Shown: positions 9,479 through 17,166 of the stretch, one piece after another
How the letters are laid out: every line of letters starts with the position of its first letter
Numbering within the stretch: the first letter of the stretch is position 1
Source: Pseudonocardiales bacterium
Lineage (GTDB): Bacteria > Actinomycetota > Actinomycetes > Mycobacteriales > Jatrophihabitantaceae
Reading direction: 5' to 3'
Length of the DNA: 44,781 nt
NCBI GenBank assembly: GCA_030840295.1
Contig: JAVEET010000157.1
Span: 1 to 44,781 of the forward strand
Position numbers and translations under genes: made by a program
Notes under the pieces: generated by a model
Databases searched by the model: none
What the model was told of the DNA's origin: nothing
Seen by the model: only the letters and a program-made list of their open reading frames with translations

Positions 9479-10189
9479 TCAGCCTCGGCGGGACGCGCTG
9501 TTCAACACCGCGCGTGCCGCGGGCCAGTCGTCGTCGGTCATGGCGTACTGCACGGTGTCCCGCCAACTGTCGTCCCGACGGATCCGGTGCTTGCGCAGCA
9601 CGCCCTCTCTGGCGGCGCCCAGCCGTTCGATGGCGGCCTGGGACCGCTCGTTTCGGATATCCGTGTGCCACACCACCCGGACCGCGCCGAGGGATTCGAA
9701 GGCGTGACCGAGTAGCAGCAGCTTCGAGTCCGTGTTGTGCCCGGTGCGCCACCAGGGCCGGCCGAGCCAGGTGTGGCCGATGGCCAGGGTTCGCAGCTCC
9801 GGGTACACCTCATACAGACTCGTAGTGCCGATGAACTCCCCGGTGGTGGAGTCGAGCTGCGCATACGGCAGCCGTTCACCACTGGCCCGCGCGGTGAGCG
9901 CGAGTGCGATCTGGCGGCGAGCGTCGTCAACGGTCCGGGGCACTGCGAGGGACAACCACCTGAAGACGTCGGCGGCGCCGTCGGCGGCATGCACTGCTGC
10001 GAAGTACCCCTCGGCGTGCTCATAGGCCAACGGAACCAGCTCGACCCGGTCCCCGGTGAGCCGTTCCAGGCTGAACCACCTGGCCGGATCGGGCGCGGCG
10101 GAAGCCGGGGTCGGGGAAGACGGGGACGGGGGAGTTGGGGGCTGGGGAGCTGGGGACTGGGGAGCTGGGGACGGGGAAGCCACGCCCAC
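9479..10189 (-). CDS. GNAT-family N-acetyltransferase with Pro-rich N-terminal tail
   Basis: A 236-residue protein. Residues from about 38 onward form a RimJ/RimL-type GNAT domain (SLERLTGDRVELVPL, then the acetyl-CoA region IGHTWLGRPWWRTGHNTDSK and AIERLGAAREGVLRKHRIR). These enzymes move acetyl from acetyl-CoA to protein N-termini or small molecules; the substrate cannot be told. The first 37 residues are a Pro/Ser/Ala/Gln low-complexity tail encoded by the G-tract block at 10107-10176. The GTG at 10189 is the only ATG/GTG ahead of the domain in frame, so the tail is probably translated, although a TTG/CTG start inside the domain cannot be excluded. It lies 105 bases upstream of lhr on the same strand and may be its operon partner. 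Confidence 0.82.
   Translation of the reverse strand: MGVASPSPAPQSPAPQPPTPPSPSSPTPASAAPDPARWFSLERLTGDRVELVPLAYEHAEGYFAAVHAADGAADVFRWLSLAVPRTVDDARRQIALALTARASGERLPYAQLDSTTGEFIGTTSLYEVYPELRTLAIGHTWLGRPWWRTGHNTDSKLLLLGHAFESLGAVRVVWHTDIRNERSQAAIERLGAAREGVLRKHRIRRDDSWRDTVQYAMTDDDWPAARAVLNSASRRG
10107..10176 (+). repeat. G-tract block with strong G-quadruplex potential
   Basis: Ten runs of four or five G lie within 70 bases, at 10107, 10113, 10122, 10128, 10137, 10144, 10152, 10159, 10167 and 10173, separated by 2-6 bases. The pattern is a degenerate tandem repeat of GGGGAGCTG/GGGGACTG units. On the minus strand it encodes the Pro-rich tail of the acetyltransferase. On the plus strand it ends 60 bases before the DUF3046 start. 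Confidence 0.8.
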
Positions 10190-10224
10190 GATCCTGGCCG
10201 ACGGCGTCGACGTCTGCCAACAGA

Positions 10225-10230
10225 TAAACT
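10225..10230 (+). promoter_or_regulatory. -10 element for a leaderless DUF3046 transcript
   Basis: TAAACT fits TAnnnT and ends six bases before the GTG at 10237. No Shine-Dalgarno sequence is present, consistent with leaderless translation starting at the GTG. Confidence 0.5.
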
Positions 10231-10236
10231 GCTGCG

Positions 10237-10428
10237 GTGCGCTTGAGCGAGTTCTGGCAGCGAATGGAGCTGCGTTTCGGGAGTGGTTACGCCCATTCGA
10301 TCGCGGCCGACTACCGCATAACGCTGCTCGGCGCGACCGTGGACGAGGCGCTGTCCCGAGGTGACTCGCCCAGGGCGATCTGGCGGGCGATCTGCCAGGA
10401 GTTCGAAGTCCCCGCGAAGCTTCACTAA
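10237..10428 (+). CDS. DUF3046 family protein
   Basis: A 63-residue protein of the DUF3046 family, beginning MRLSEFWQRMELRFG and ending with a conserved EVPAKLH-type tail. The family is small, actinobacterial and typically found immediately upstream of recA; its function is unknown. The start is GTG at 10237. No membrane segment or cofactor motif is visible. The following 230 bases hold the recA control region, so recA can be expressed independently. Confidence 0.88.
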   Translation: MRLSEFWQRMELRFGSGYAHSIAADYRITLLGATVDEALSRGDSPRAIWRAICQEFEVPAKLH

Positions 10429-10518
10429 GCCGGTCGGCAGTGGTTGAACCCGCATGCTGAATCAGATTGGCCGCTGTTCCGGCGCGTCCTTATTTTGCCC
10501 GGCGTGTCCTTAGCACAA

Positions 10519-10534
10519 TCGAACAGACGTTCGT
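10519..10534. promoter_or_regulatory. LexA (SOS) box upstream of recA
   Basis: TCGAACAGACGTTCGT matches the actinobacterial SOS box TCGAAC-N4-GTTCGA at 11 of 12 defined positions. It lies 125 bases before recA and implies LexA repression. Confidence 0.88.
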
Positions 10535-10541
10535 CTACTCT

Positions 10542-10567
10542 TGTGGACGAGAGAGCGTCCGTCCACA
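10542..10567. repeat. Inverted repeat TGTGGACG-N10-CGTCCACA before recA
   Basis: Perfect 8-base arms at 10542-10549 and 10560-10567. An overlapping alternative pairing is GGACG-N6-CGTCC (10545-10560). It sits between the SOS box and the PafBC-type promoter, so it could be a leader hairpin of the upstream transcript or a protein site. Confidence 0.5.
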
Positions 10568-10589
10568 GATCTAGTTTCGCCGACAAAAC

Positions 10590-10611
10590 TGTCGGAGGTC
10601 GGATCTAGCGT
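10590..10611 (+). promoter_or_regulatory. PafBC-type (RecA-NDp) promoter of recA
   Basis: TGTCGGAG, eight bases, then TAGCGT. The mycobacterial LexA-independent DNA-damage promoter is TGTCRGTG-N8-TAnnnT; the match has one mismatch and exact spacing. The implied start, near 10618, is about 40 bases before the recA ATG, close to the position of P1 in mycobacterial recA. The element overlaps a CCGACA-N4-TGTCGG dyad (10580-10595). Confidence 0.72.
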
Positions 10612-10658
10612 CGCAGCCAACTCCAGGACTCCCCAAGACTTGAAAGAGGTACCAGCAG

Positions 10659-11699
10659 ATGGCAGCAGCATTCGACCGTGACAAGGCGCTCGACGTCGCG
10701 CTCAGTCAGATCGACAAGCAGTTCGGCAAAGGTTCGGTTATGCGTCTGGGCGAGCGTCCGTACGTACCGATCGAGGTGATCCCGACGGGGTCGATCGCGT
10801 TGGACATCGCCCTTGGGATCGGTGGCCTTCCGCGCGGGCGCGTGGTCGAAATCTACGGTCCCGAGAGCTCGGGAAAGACGACGGTCGCGTTGCACGCTGT
10901 GGCGAATGCGCAAGCGGCCGGTGGTGTCGCGGCCTTCATCGACGCCGAACATGCACTGGACCCCGAGTACGCCCGGGCGCTCGGAGTAGACACCGATGCG
11001 CTGCTGGTCAGCCAGCCGGACACGGGTGAGCAAGCGTTGGAGATCATGGACATGCTGGTGCGGTCAGGCGCCTTGGATGTGATCGTGGTGGACTCGGTCG
11101 CTGCACTCGTCCCGCGTGCCGAGATCGAGGGCGAGATGGGCGACAGCCACGTCGGCCTACAGGCGCGGCTGATGAGCCAGGCGCTGCGGAAGATCACCGG
11201 AGCGCTCAGCAACTCGAACACCACTGCGATCTTCATCAACCAGCTGCGCGAGAAGATCGGTGTCATGTTCGGATCACCGGAGACCACTACCGGTGGCAAG
11301 GCGCTTAAGTTCTACTCATCGGTGCGTCTGGATGTCCGCCGGATCGAAACCCTGAAGGACGGCGGCGACGCGGTCGGTAACCGAACCCGGGTCAAGGTGG
11401 TCAAGAACAAGGTTGCGCCGCCGTTCAAGCAGGCCGAGTTCGACATCGTCTACGGCCAGGGCATCAGCAGGGAAGGCTCGCTGATTGACGTCGGCGTAGA
11501 TCAGGCTATTGTTCGCAAATCCGGTGCCTGGTACACCTACGAAGGCGATCAGCTCGGTCAGGGCAAGGAAAATGTCCGTAGCTTCCTTCGCGACAATCCC
11601 GATCTTGCAGACGAGATCGAGAAGAAGATCAAAGAGAAGCTTGGCGTCGGCGCACAGGTTACCGAAGAGGCTCCGCTGCCAGCCCCGGTCGATTTCTAG
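10659..11699 (+). CDS. recA: Recombinase RecA
   Basis: DNA strand-exchange ATPase and LexA co-protease, central to homologous recombination and SOS induction. The 346-residue protein is standard length with no intein. Walker A is GPESSGKT (67-74), Walker B is in [12 protein letters not shown] (near 140), loop L2 region follows [15 protein letters not shown], and the C-terminus is acidic/Lys-rich. The ATG at 10659 has an aaagagg ribosome site. Two separate damage-responsive elements precede it: a LexA box (10519-10534) and a PafBC-type promoter (10590-10611). recX begins 10 bases after the stop. Confidence 0.99.
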   Translation: MAAAFDRDKALDVALSQIDKQFGKGSVMRLGERPYVPIEVIPTGSIALDIALGIGGLPRGRVVEIYGPESSGKTTVALHAVANAQAAGGVAAFIDAEHALDPEYARALGVDTDALLVSQPDTGEQALEIMDMLVRSGALDVIVVDSVAALVPRAEIEGEMGDSHVGLQARLMSQALRKITGALSNSNTTAIFINQLREKIGVMFGSPETTTGGKALKFYSSVRLDVRRIETLKDGGDAVGNRTRVKVVKNKVAPPFKQAEFDIVYGQGISREGSLIDVGVDQAIVRKSGAWYTYEGDQLGQGKENVRSFLRDNPDLADEIEKKIKEKLGVGAQVTEEAPLPAPVDF

Positions 11700-11709
11700 G
11701 CAGTCACGA

Positions 11710-12336
11710 ATGGCACGACGCTCGATGGGTGGCGGTGCGGAAACCGCGCCGCCGCCAACTTCTCTCGTACGACCGTTGCCGTCCCGGGAGCGACTACCCG
11801 AGGACATCGCGTCAGATCCCGACGCCGATCCCGAATCGGTGGCGAGAACCATCTGTTTGCGCCTCCTGACCGTTCGAGATCGCACTCGAGCCGAACTGGC
11901 TGACGCGCTGGCCGCCAAGCAGGTGCCGACGGAGGTCGCCGGCCGGGTGCTTGGCCGCCTTGGCGACGTTGGGCTAATCGACGACTGCGCGTTCGCGGCG
12001 ACCTTCGCGCAGACTCGGCAGTCCGAACGCGGCCTCTCAGCCCGCGAGATCACTCGGCAGCTCCGCAACAAGGGTGTTGCGGTGGAGGTCGCCGCCCAGG
12101 CGGTCGCCGGTATCGACCAGGAGGCCGAGCGTCGGACGGCGCGGGACCTGGTCGAACGAAAATTGCGTGGCATGACCCGACTCGATGGGCCGACGAAAAC
12201 CCGTCGACTTGTAGCGCTGCTGGCCCGCAAGGGTTACTCGCCTGGTATTGCCTACGGCATCGTGCGAGAAGTGATCGGCGCCGATACCGCCGATTCGACG
12301 CCGACAGCCGACGACGAATCGGCCTGGCTGGCTTGA
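11710..12336 (+). CDS. recX: Regulatory protein RecX
   Basis: RecA modulator that binds the RecA filament and limits its growth. It has 208 residues from the ATG at 11710, ten bases after recA, indicating co-transcription. The three-helix RecX repeats are visible from about residue 45: TICLRLLTVRDRTRAELADAL, LGRLGDVGLIDDCAFAATF and RDLVERKLRGM...LVALLARKGYSPGIAYGIV. The first 40 residues are a Pro/Arg-rich extension common in actinobacterial RecX. The open frame extends upstream into recA, but that part is a shadow. Confidence 0.93.
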   Translation: MARRSMGGGAETAPPPTSLVRPLPSRERLPEDIASDPDADPESVARTICLRLLTVRDRTRAELADALAAKQVPTEVAGRVLGRLGDVGLIDDCAFAATFAQTRQSERGLSAREITRQLRNKGVAVEVAAQAVAGIDQEAERRTARDLVERKLRGMTRLDGPTKTRRLVALLARKGYSPGIAYGIVREVIGADTADSTPTADDESAWLA

Positions 12337-12360
12337 CCGCCAGGCATATCGATATAGCCT
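12333..12360 (+). promoter_or_regulatory. Candidate promoter at the recX stop, reading toward rny
   Basis: TTGACC (12333-12338) and TAGCCT (12355-12360) are 16 bases apart; the -35 overlaps the recX stop codon. Transcription would begin near 12367, giving a leader of about 240 bases before rny. Confidence 0.5.
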
Positions 12361-12379
12361 CACAAGATCAGGAGAAAGG

Positions 12380-12439
12380 ATGTGCGGCCGACGTCGCACA
12401 TTGACATACAGATCAATGTGTTCGTTCGATAGACCGTGA
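12380..12439 (+). CDS. Possible 19-codon leader peptide upstream of rny
   Basis: An ATG at 12380 with AGGAGAAAGG directly before it opens a 19-residue frame, MCGRRRTLTYRSMCSFDRP, ending TGA at 12437. It contains two Cys and five Arg codons. Its reading frame covers two overlapping inverted repeats (12381-12400 and 12397-12420), the arrangement expected of a translated attenuator. A second short frame, ATG 12451 to TAG 12510, has no properly spaced ribosome site. The peptide is not one I recognise, and a frame this short could occur by chance; the ribosome site and the promoter at 12333-12360 are the support. Confidence 0.35.
   Translation: MCGRRRTLTYRSMCSFDRP
12381..12420. repeat. Two overlapping, mutually exclusive inverted repeats in the rny leader
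   Basis: TGTGCG (12381-12386) pairs with CGCACA (12395-12400) across eight bases. CACATTGA (12397-12404) pairs with TCAATGTG (12413-12420) across eight bases. Both hairpins need 12397-12400, so only one can form at a time. Further small stems follow at 12491-12504 (CCGGA-N4-TCCGG) and 12503-12514 (GGGC-N4-GCCC). Confidence 0.6.
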
Positions 12440-12604
12440 CAACGACAAGGATGAGGAGATACCCAGCCCCGCCATCGACTGGCGTGGGAACCGGACATTT
12501 CCGGGCTTAGGCCCGACCATTCTCATCGGTGTCCGCCTCTACGGGCCCGGCCTCCTGGCTGTTCGACGGGTTTGAGACCTAGTCGACTTGAGGGGAGGAA
12601 GGGT

Positions 12605-14359
12605 ATGGGCGTAGGTAGCCTGGCGGCGGTTGTCGCCGGTTTCGTGTTGGTCTTGGTTCTCGGTCTCCGGTTCTTATCCATTTATGCATCCGGCCGTACG
12701 GCGCGCGGCGCGCACGAAGTCCCCAATTCCGGCCAGGAAGCTGCAGAGCAGCTGGACCTGGCCGAGTCCGCGGCGGAGTCGATCAGGCAACGGGCCGAGC
12801 GGGAGGCCGTATCGCTGCGTCGCTCGGTCGCAGCCGAGGCCGACGCCCTACGCCGCGCCGCACAGAGCGAGGCAGAGGCGGTCCGGGCCGGGGCGGAGGC
12901 CGCTACAGCAAACGCCGAGGCGGTGCGCAGGCGGGCTGAATCCGAAGCCGCCGACCTGCGCGCCGCCGCCCGGCGCGCGGCAGATGTCGAACTGCGGGCT
13001 CGCCGCACCTCGCTGGATGATGCTGAAGGTGTCGTGGAGAAGCGAACAGCGGCACTCGATCAACGTGAGACCGAACTCGATCGAGCGTTGGCGACCCTGG
13101 CTGAGCGTGAACTCGAACACGACCAGGAGCGGCTGGCCATCGCCGGGCTGCGGGACGATGTCGAGACGATGCGGATCGAACTCGCCGGCGCGCGCGAATT
13201 GGTGGCCGCCGAGCAGGTCGCCACGCTGGAGCGCATCGCCGGCCTGACTGCCGACCAGGCCAGGGTGGAACTGCTGGCATCGGTGGAGTCGACTGCGCGC
13301 CGAGACGCGGCGTCTCTGGTGCGCAAGATCGAGGCCGAGGCCCGTGCCGAGGGGACGGACCGGGCACGGGCGATCGTCGTCGAGGCCGTCCAGCGGGTGG
13401 CCAGCGAGCAGACTTCCGAGACCGTCGTGAGCGTCCTGCACCTGCCCAGCGACGAGATGAAGGGCAGGATAATCGGCCGCGAGGGCCGCAATATCCGGGC
13501 GTTCGAGTCCGTGACCGGCGTCAACGTCATCATCGATGACACGCCCGAGGCGGTGCTGCTGTCGTGTTTTGACCCCGTCCGGCGAGAGATCGGGCGAATC
13601 ACGCTCGAGAAGTTGGTGCTCGATGGCCGGATCCACCCGCATCGCATCGAAGAGATCTACGAGACGGCCAAGACCGAGGTCGACGAGCTCTGTTTCCGGG
13701 CAGCCCGGGATGCGCTCGCCGATGTCGGTATCACCGACCTCGATGATCGCTTGATCCCGACGCTGGGTCGGCTGAAGTACCGCACGAGCTACGGACAGAA
13801 TGTGCTCGGTCATCTGATCGAGACCGCGCACATTGCAGGCGTGATGGCCAGCGAACTCGGCCTCGAACCGGCCCTGATCAAGCGGTCTGCCTTCCTGCAC
13901 GACATCGGTAAGGCCCTCACCCACGAGGTCGAAGGTTCGCACGCGATTATCGGGGCCGAACTGCTGCGCAAGTACGGCGAGGACGAGGCCGTCGCGCACG
14001 CCGTCGAGGCCCATCACAACGAGGTACAGCCACGGACGGTCGAGGCCGTGCTGACCCAGGCAGCCGACGCCTGCTCGGCGGCCCGGCCCGGCGCGAGGCG
14101 GGAGTCCCTCGAGACCTACGTCAAGCGACTGCAGCGCATCGAAGAGATCGCGGGATCCAAGCCCGGGGTGGAAAAGGTGTTCGCAATGCAGTCCGGACGC
14201 GAGGTCCGGGTGATGGTCTTGCCGAACGACGTCGACGACCTCGCCGCCGGCGTGATCGCGCGTGAAGTGGCCAAACAGATCGAGGATGAGCTGACGTATC
14301 CGGGACAGATCCGGGTAACCGTGGTCCGGGAATCGCGCGCGACCGAGGTCGCGCACTGA
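12605..14359 (+). CDS. rny: Ribonuclease Y
   Basis: Membrane-anchored endoribonuclease that begins mRNA decay. The 584-residue protein has an N-terminal membrane helix (about residues 3-24), an Ala/Arg/Glu-rich coiled coil (about 45-235), a KH RNA-binding domain with [12 protein letters not shown] (near 290), and an HD domain with His432-Asp433 in [12 protein letters not shown]. All domains of the family are present. The ATG at 12605 has an aggggagg ribosome site; an in-frame GTG or ATG at 12572 lacks one. RNase Y is well known in Firmicutes and less widely distributed in actinobacteria, many of which rely on RNase E/J. The 268-base leader is discussed separately. Confidence 0.95.
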   Translation: MGVGSLAAVVAGFVLVLVLGLRFLSIYASGRTARGAHEVPNSGQEAAEQLDLAESAAESIRQRAEREAVSLRRSVAAEADALRRAAQSEAEAVRAGAEAATANAEAVRRRAESEAADLRAAARRAADVELRARRTSLDDAEGVVEKRTAALDQRETELDRALATLAERELEHDQERLAIAGLRDDVETMRIELAGARELVAAEQVATLERIAGLTADQARVELLASVESTARRDAASLVRKIEAEARAEGTDRARAIVVEAVQRVASEQTSETVVSVLHLPSDEMKGRIIGREGRNIRAFESVTGVNVIIDDTPEAVLLSCFDPVRREIGRITLEKLVLDGRIHPHRIEEIYETAKTEVDELCFRAARDALADVGITDLDDRLIPTLGRLKYRTSYGQNVLGHLIETAHIAGVMASELGLEPALIKRSAFLHDIGKALTHEVEGSHAIIGAELLRKYGEDEAVAHAVEAHHNEVQPRTVEAVLTQAADACSAARPGARRESLETYVKRLQRIEEIAGSKPGVEKVFAMQSGREVRVMVLPNDVDDLAAGVIAREVAKQIEDELTYPGQIRVTVVRESRATEVAH

Positions 14360-14396
14360 CCCCGGCCAACCGTGCAGCGATGCCGGCTCAACCCCG

Positions 14397-14402
14397 TACC
14401 CT
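14397..14402 (+). promoter_or_regulatory. -10 element of miaB
   Basis: TACCCT fits TAnnnT and ends nine bases before the miaB ATG at 14412. No ribosome site is present, so the transcript is leaderless or nearly so. Confidence 0.4.
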
Positions 14403-14411
14403 GGAACCGAT

Positions 14412-15887
14412 ATGAACGCCGCACCTCCTTCAGCGCAGAACGGCATCGGGCGCACCTACGCGATCCGCACCTATGGCTGCCAGATGAACGTCCACGACTC
14501 GGAACGCCTCTCCGGCTTGCTCGAAGAGGCGGGCTATGTCCGGGCCGACGACCCGTCCGGTCACGATGCCGACCTGGTTGTCTTCAACACATGCGCGGTG
14601 CGTGAGAACGCCGACAACCGTCTCTACGGCAACTTGAGCCACCTCGTTCCAATCAAGAACGCCCGACCGGGTATGCAGATCGCCGTCGGCGGCTGTCTGG
14701 CCCAGAAGGACCAGGCCCTCGTCCTGAAGAAGGCGCCCAACGTCGACGTCGTGTTCGGCACCCACAACCTGGCCAGTTTGCCGGTACTGCTTGAGCGCGC
14801 CCGGTACAACGCTGAAGCGCAGGTCGAGATTGCCGAGTCCTTGCAGAATTTCCCGTCCGATCTGCCCAGCCGGCGTGACTCGGCCTTCTCCGCCTGGGTG
14901 TCGGTATCGGTGGGATGTGACAACACCTGCACCTTCTGCATCGTGCCCAGCTTGCGCGGTAAAGAGGCCGATCGCCGGCCCGGAGCGGTCCTGGCCGAAA
15001 TCAGGGCCCTGGTCGACGAGGGCGTCTCGGAGATCACGCTGCTCGGTCAGAACGTGAACTCCTATGGTCGCTCGTTCGGTGACGGGTTCGCCTTCGGCAA
15101 ACTGTTGCGTGCCTGCGGGGACATCGACGGCCTGGATCGGGTCCGCTTCACGAGTCCGCATCCGCGTGATTTCACCGAAGACGTCATCGCGGCCATGGCC
15201 GAGACCCCGAATGTGTGCCCTCAGCTGCATATGCCGATGCAATCCGGTTCGGATCAGGTATTGAAGGCGATGCGACGCTCGTACCGTCAGGCGCGGTACT
15301 TGTCGATCATCGATTCGGTACGAGCCGCATTGCCGGAGGCGGCGATCACGACGGACATCATCGTCGGCTTTCCGGGGGAGACCGAGGACGATTTCGGCCA
15401 GACCCTGCACGCCGTGGAGAGGGCGCGATTCGCCAGCGCCTTCACATTCCAGTATTCACAGCGGCCGGGGACGCCGGCCGCAGCGATGGCCGAGCAGGTT
15501 CCCAAGCCGGTGGTCCAGGAGCGCTACGAGCGGCTGATCGACTTGCAGGAGCAGATCAGTTGGGACGAGAACAAGCGGCTTATCGGCCATGAGGTCGAGG
15601 TCCTGGTCAGCACCGCGGTCGGCAAGAAGGACGGGGCCACCGGTCGCGTCACCGGCCGGGCGCGCGACGGCCGGCTGATCCATGTGGCCACCGGCCAGGC
15701 GCTCGTCGAGCCCGGTGATGTGGTTCGGACTCGGGTAACCTACGCCGCGCCGCACCATCTGGTGGCCGATGGCCCGATGCTGTCCAGGCAGACCTGGCGG
15801 GGCCGTTCCGGCGCCGTCACGCCTGCCAATGCCGGCGGCGGGACCGAGCGCAGGCCTCTCCTGACGATCGGACGCCGCCCGGACTGA
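14412..15887 (+). CDS. miaB: tRNA-2-methylthio-N6-dimethylallyladenosine synthase MiaB
   Basis: Radical-SAM methylthiotransferase that converts i6A37 to ms2i6A37 in tRNAs reading UNN codons. The 491-residue protein has the N-terminal MTTase domain with its three cluster cysteines ([18 protein letters not shown]), the radical-SAM motif CDNTCTFC (C169, C173, C176), the FPGET segment, and a C-terminal TRAM domain before a basic 45-residue tail. Its partner MiaA, which makes the i6A substrate, lies at 17167, with a DUF349 gene between them on the other strand. A short frame after the stop and before the DUF349 stop holds nothing else. Confidence 0.97.
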   Translation: MNAAPPSAQNGIGRTYAIRTYGCQMNVHDSERLSGLLEEAGYVRADDPSGHDADLVVFNTCAVRENADNRLYGNLSHLVPIKNARPGMQIAVGGCLAQKDQALVLKKAPNVDVVFGTHNLASLPVLLERARYNAEAQVEIAESLQNFPSDLPSRRDSAFSAWVSVSVGCDNTCTFCIVPSLRGKEADRRPGAVLAEIRALVDEGVSEITLLGQNVNSYGRSFGDGFAFGKLLRACGDIDGLDRVRFTSPHPRDFTEDVIAAMAETPNVCPQLHMPMQSGSDQVLKAMRRSYRQARYLSIIDSVRAALPEAAITTDIIVGFPGETEDDFGQTLHAVERARFASAFTFQYSQRPGTPAAAMAEQVPKPVVQERYERLIDLQEQISWDENKRLIGHEVEVLVSTAVGKKDGATGRVTGRARDGRLIHVATGQALVEPGDVVRTRVTYAAPHHLVADGPMLSRQTWRGRSGAVTPANAGGGTERRPLLTIGRRPD

Positions 15888-15925
15888 GCTGCAATGCTGG
15901 GCTGCCTTAGTCCAGCGGCAATACG

Positions 15926-17110
15926 CTACTCAGGCAGCAACCCACGCCGCTGAGCTACGTCGGACTCGGCCTTGGCGATCCGTCCGGCATCGCCTGAGGC
16001 CTTCGCCCGCTCCAACTTCGCTTCGGCCTCGGCCAACCGCTCCCTCAATTGGGCTAGGAACGGGTTCGACTCGACCGAGCTCCGCTTCCAGTCGGCGTCC
16101 AGCGCCTCCCGGACGCGCTGTTCGGCCGCCCGCATCCGATCTTCAGTACGGCGCATCGCATCGCGCGGCACATGTCCGACGGCTTCCAGACGTTCCTGCA
16201 GGTCGCGCAGCGCAACCTGCGCCTGCCGCGGGTTGGAAATGTCGAGCGTATTGGCCTCGGCGATGATGGCCTCTTTCTCTTTCAGGTTCTGCGCCTGCTC
16301 GGCGTCACGCTCGGCGAACACCCCCGACCGGCGCTCGAAGAAACTGTCCTGCGCTGCCCGGAATCTCTTCCACAACGCATCCTCGGTATTGCGATTCGCC
16401 CGGGGGGCGGCCTTCCATTCAGTCATCAGCTCTTTGAGCGCGGCGGAAGTTTCTCGCCAGTCATCGGAGGCGGCGAGTTCCTCGGCGCGCCTGACCAGCT
16501 CCTCCTTGACCGATTTCGCTGATTCCCGCTCGGTGTCGAGCTGGGCGAAATGACTGCCTCGCCGCTTGCCGAAGGCGTCCCTGGCAGCCGCGAACCGCTT
16601 CCACAGAGCATCATCGGTCTTACGGTCGATGCCCTTGATGAGTTTCCACTCGTCGACGATCGTGTGCAGCCGATCGCCGGCGACTTTCCACTGGGTCGAC
16701 GATTCGGCGAGCTGCTCGGCCTCTGCCGCGAGGACCTCTTTCTGGGCAATGGCCTGGGTCCGGGCCGCGTCACGTGCCTCGGCTTGTTCGCCGATCTTGG
16801 CATCTGCGGCCGAGATGAGGGCTACGAGTTTCGCGTCCACGGATGCCAGGTCACCGAGGACCGCGGCCGTCGGCAGCGACGCGTGCAGCGTCATGGCCTG
16901 CGATTTGGTGGCTTTTGCATCACCTGCGCCGGACTCGAGGCGCTTGCTCAGTAGCTCGACCTCGGTTTCGAGATCTTCGAAGCGCCGGACGTAGTACGCC
17001 AACCCTGCTTCCGGGTCGCCCGCCTGCCAGGAGCCGATTTCGCGTTCGCCCTCCGCCGTTTTCACGAAGACGGTGCCAGCCTCATCAATGCGTCCCCACT
17101 CCGAACTCAT
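15926..17110 (-). CDS. DUF349 domain-containing protein
   Basis: A 394-residue, highly charged, alpha-helical protein. It carries several DUF349 repeats, seen as recurring WK...(A)...LWKRFRAARD(A/S)F blocks such as DALWKRFAAARDAFGKRR and DALWKRFRAAQDSFFERR. Coiled-coil character is strong at both ends, and no catalytic motif or signal peptide is visible. DUF349 proteins are found in this spot in many actinobacteria, and their role is unknown. The ATG at 17110 (MSSEWGRIDEAGTVFVKT) matches the usual start of the family; GTG 17125 would add five residues. The gene is divergent from miaA. Confidence 0.88.
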   Translation of the reverse strand: MSSEWGRIDEAGTVFVKTAEGEREIGSWQAGDPEAGLAYYVRRFEDLETEVELLSKRLESGAGDAKATKSQAMTLHASLPTAAVLGDLASVDAKLVALISAADAKIGEQAEARDAARTQAIAQKEVLAAEAEQLAESSTQWKVAGDRLHTIVDEWKLIKGIDRKTDDALWKRFAAARDAFGKRRGSHFAQLDTERESAKSVKEELVRRAEELAASDDWRETSAALKELMTEWKAAPRANRNTEDALWKRFRAAQDSFFERRSGVFAERDAEQAQNLKEKEAIIAEANTLDISNPRQAQVALRDLQERLEAVGHVPRDAMRRTEDRMRAAEQRVREALDADWKRSSVESNPFLAQLRERLAEAEAKLERAKASGDAGRIAKAESDVAQRRGLLPE

Positions 17111-17152
17111 GAAAGCATTAGACACGACAGAGAGTCGCTCGTGTCACCCGGT

Positions 17153-17158
17153 TAGCCT
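17153..17158 (+). promoter_or_regulatory. -10 element of miaA
   Basis: TAGCCT fits TAnnnT and ends eight bases before the GTG start at 17167. No Shine-Dalgarno sequence is seen, which suggests a leaderless transcript. Confidence 0.4.
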
Positions 17159-17166
17159 CTTGCAAT

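Noticed and set aside
12848-14455. Long open frame of 535 codons on the minus strand, antisense to rny and the start of miaB
   Set aside because: G+C-rich sequence produces long antisense frames; the plus strand has a fully recognisable RNase Y, and the antisense protein has no domain and no ribosome site.
14430-15410. Minus-strand frame of 326 codons antisense to miaB
   Set aside because: It is a shadow of miaB; no family features, and the miaB frame is conserved.
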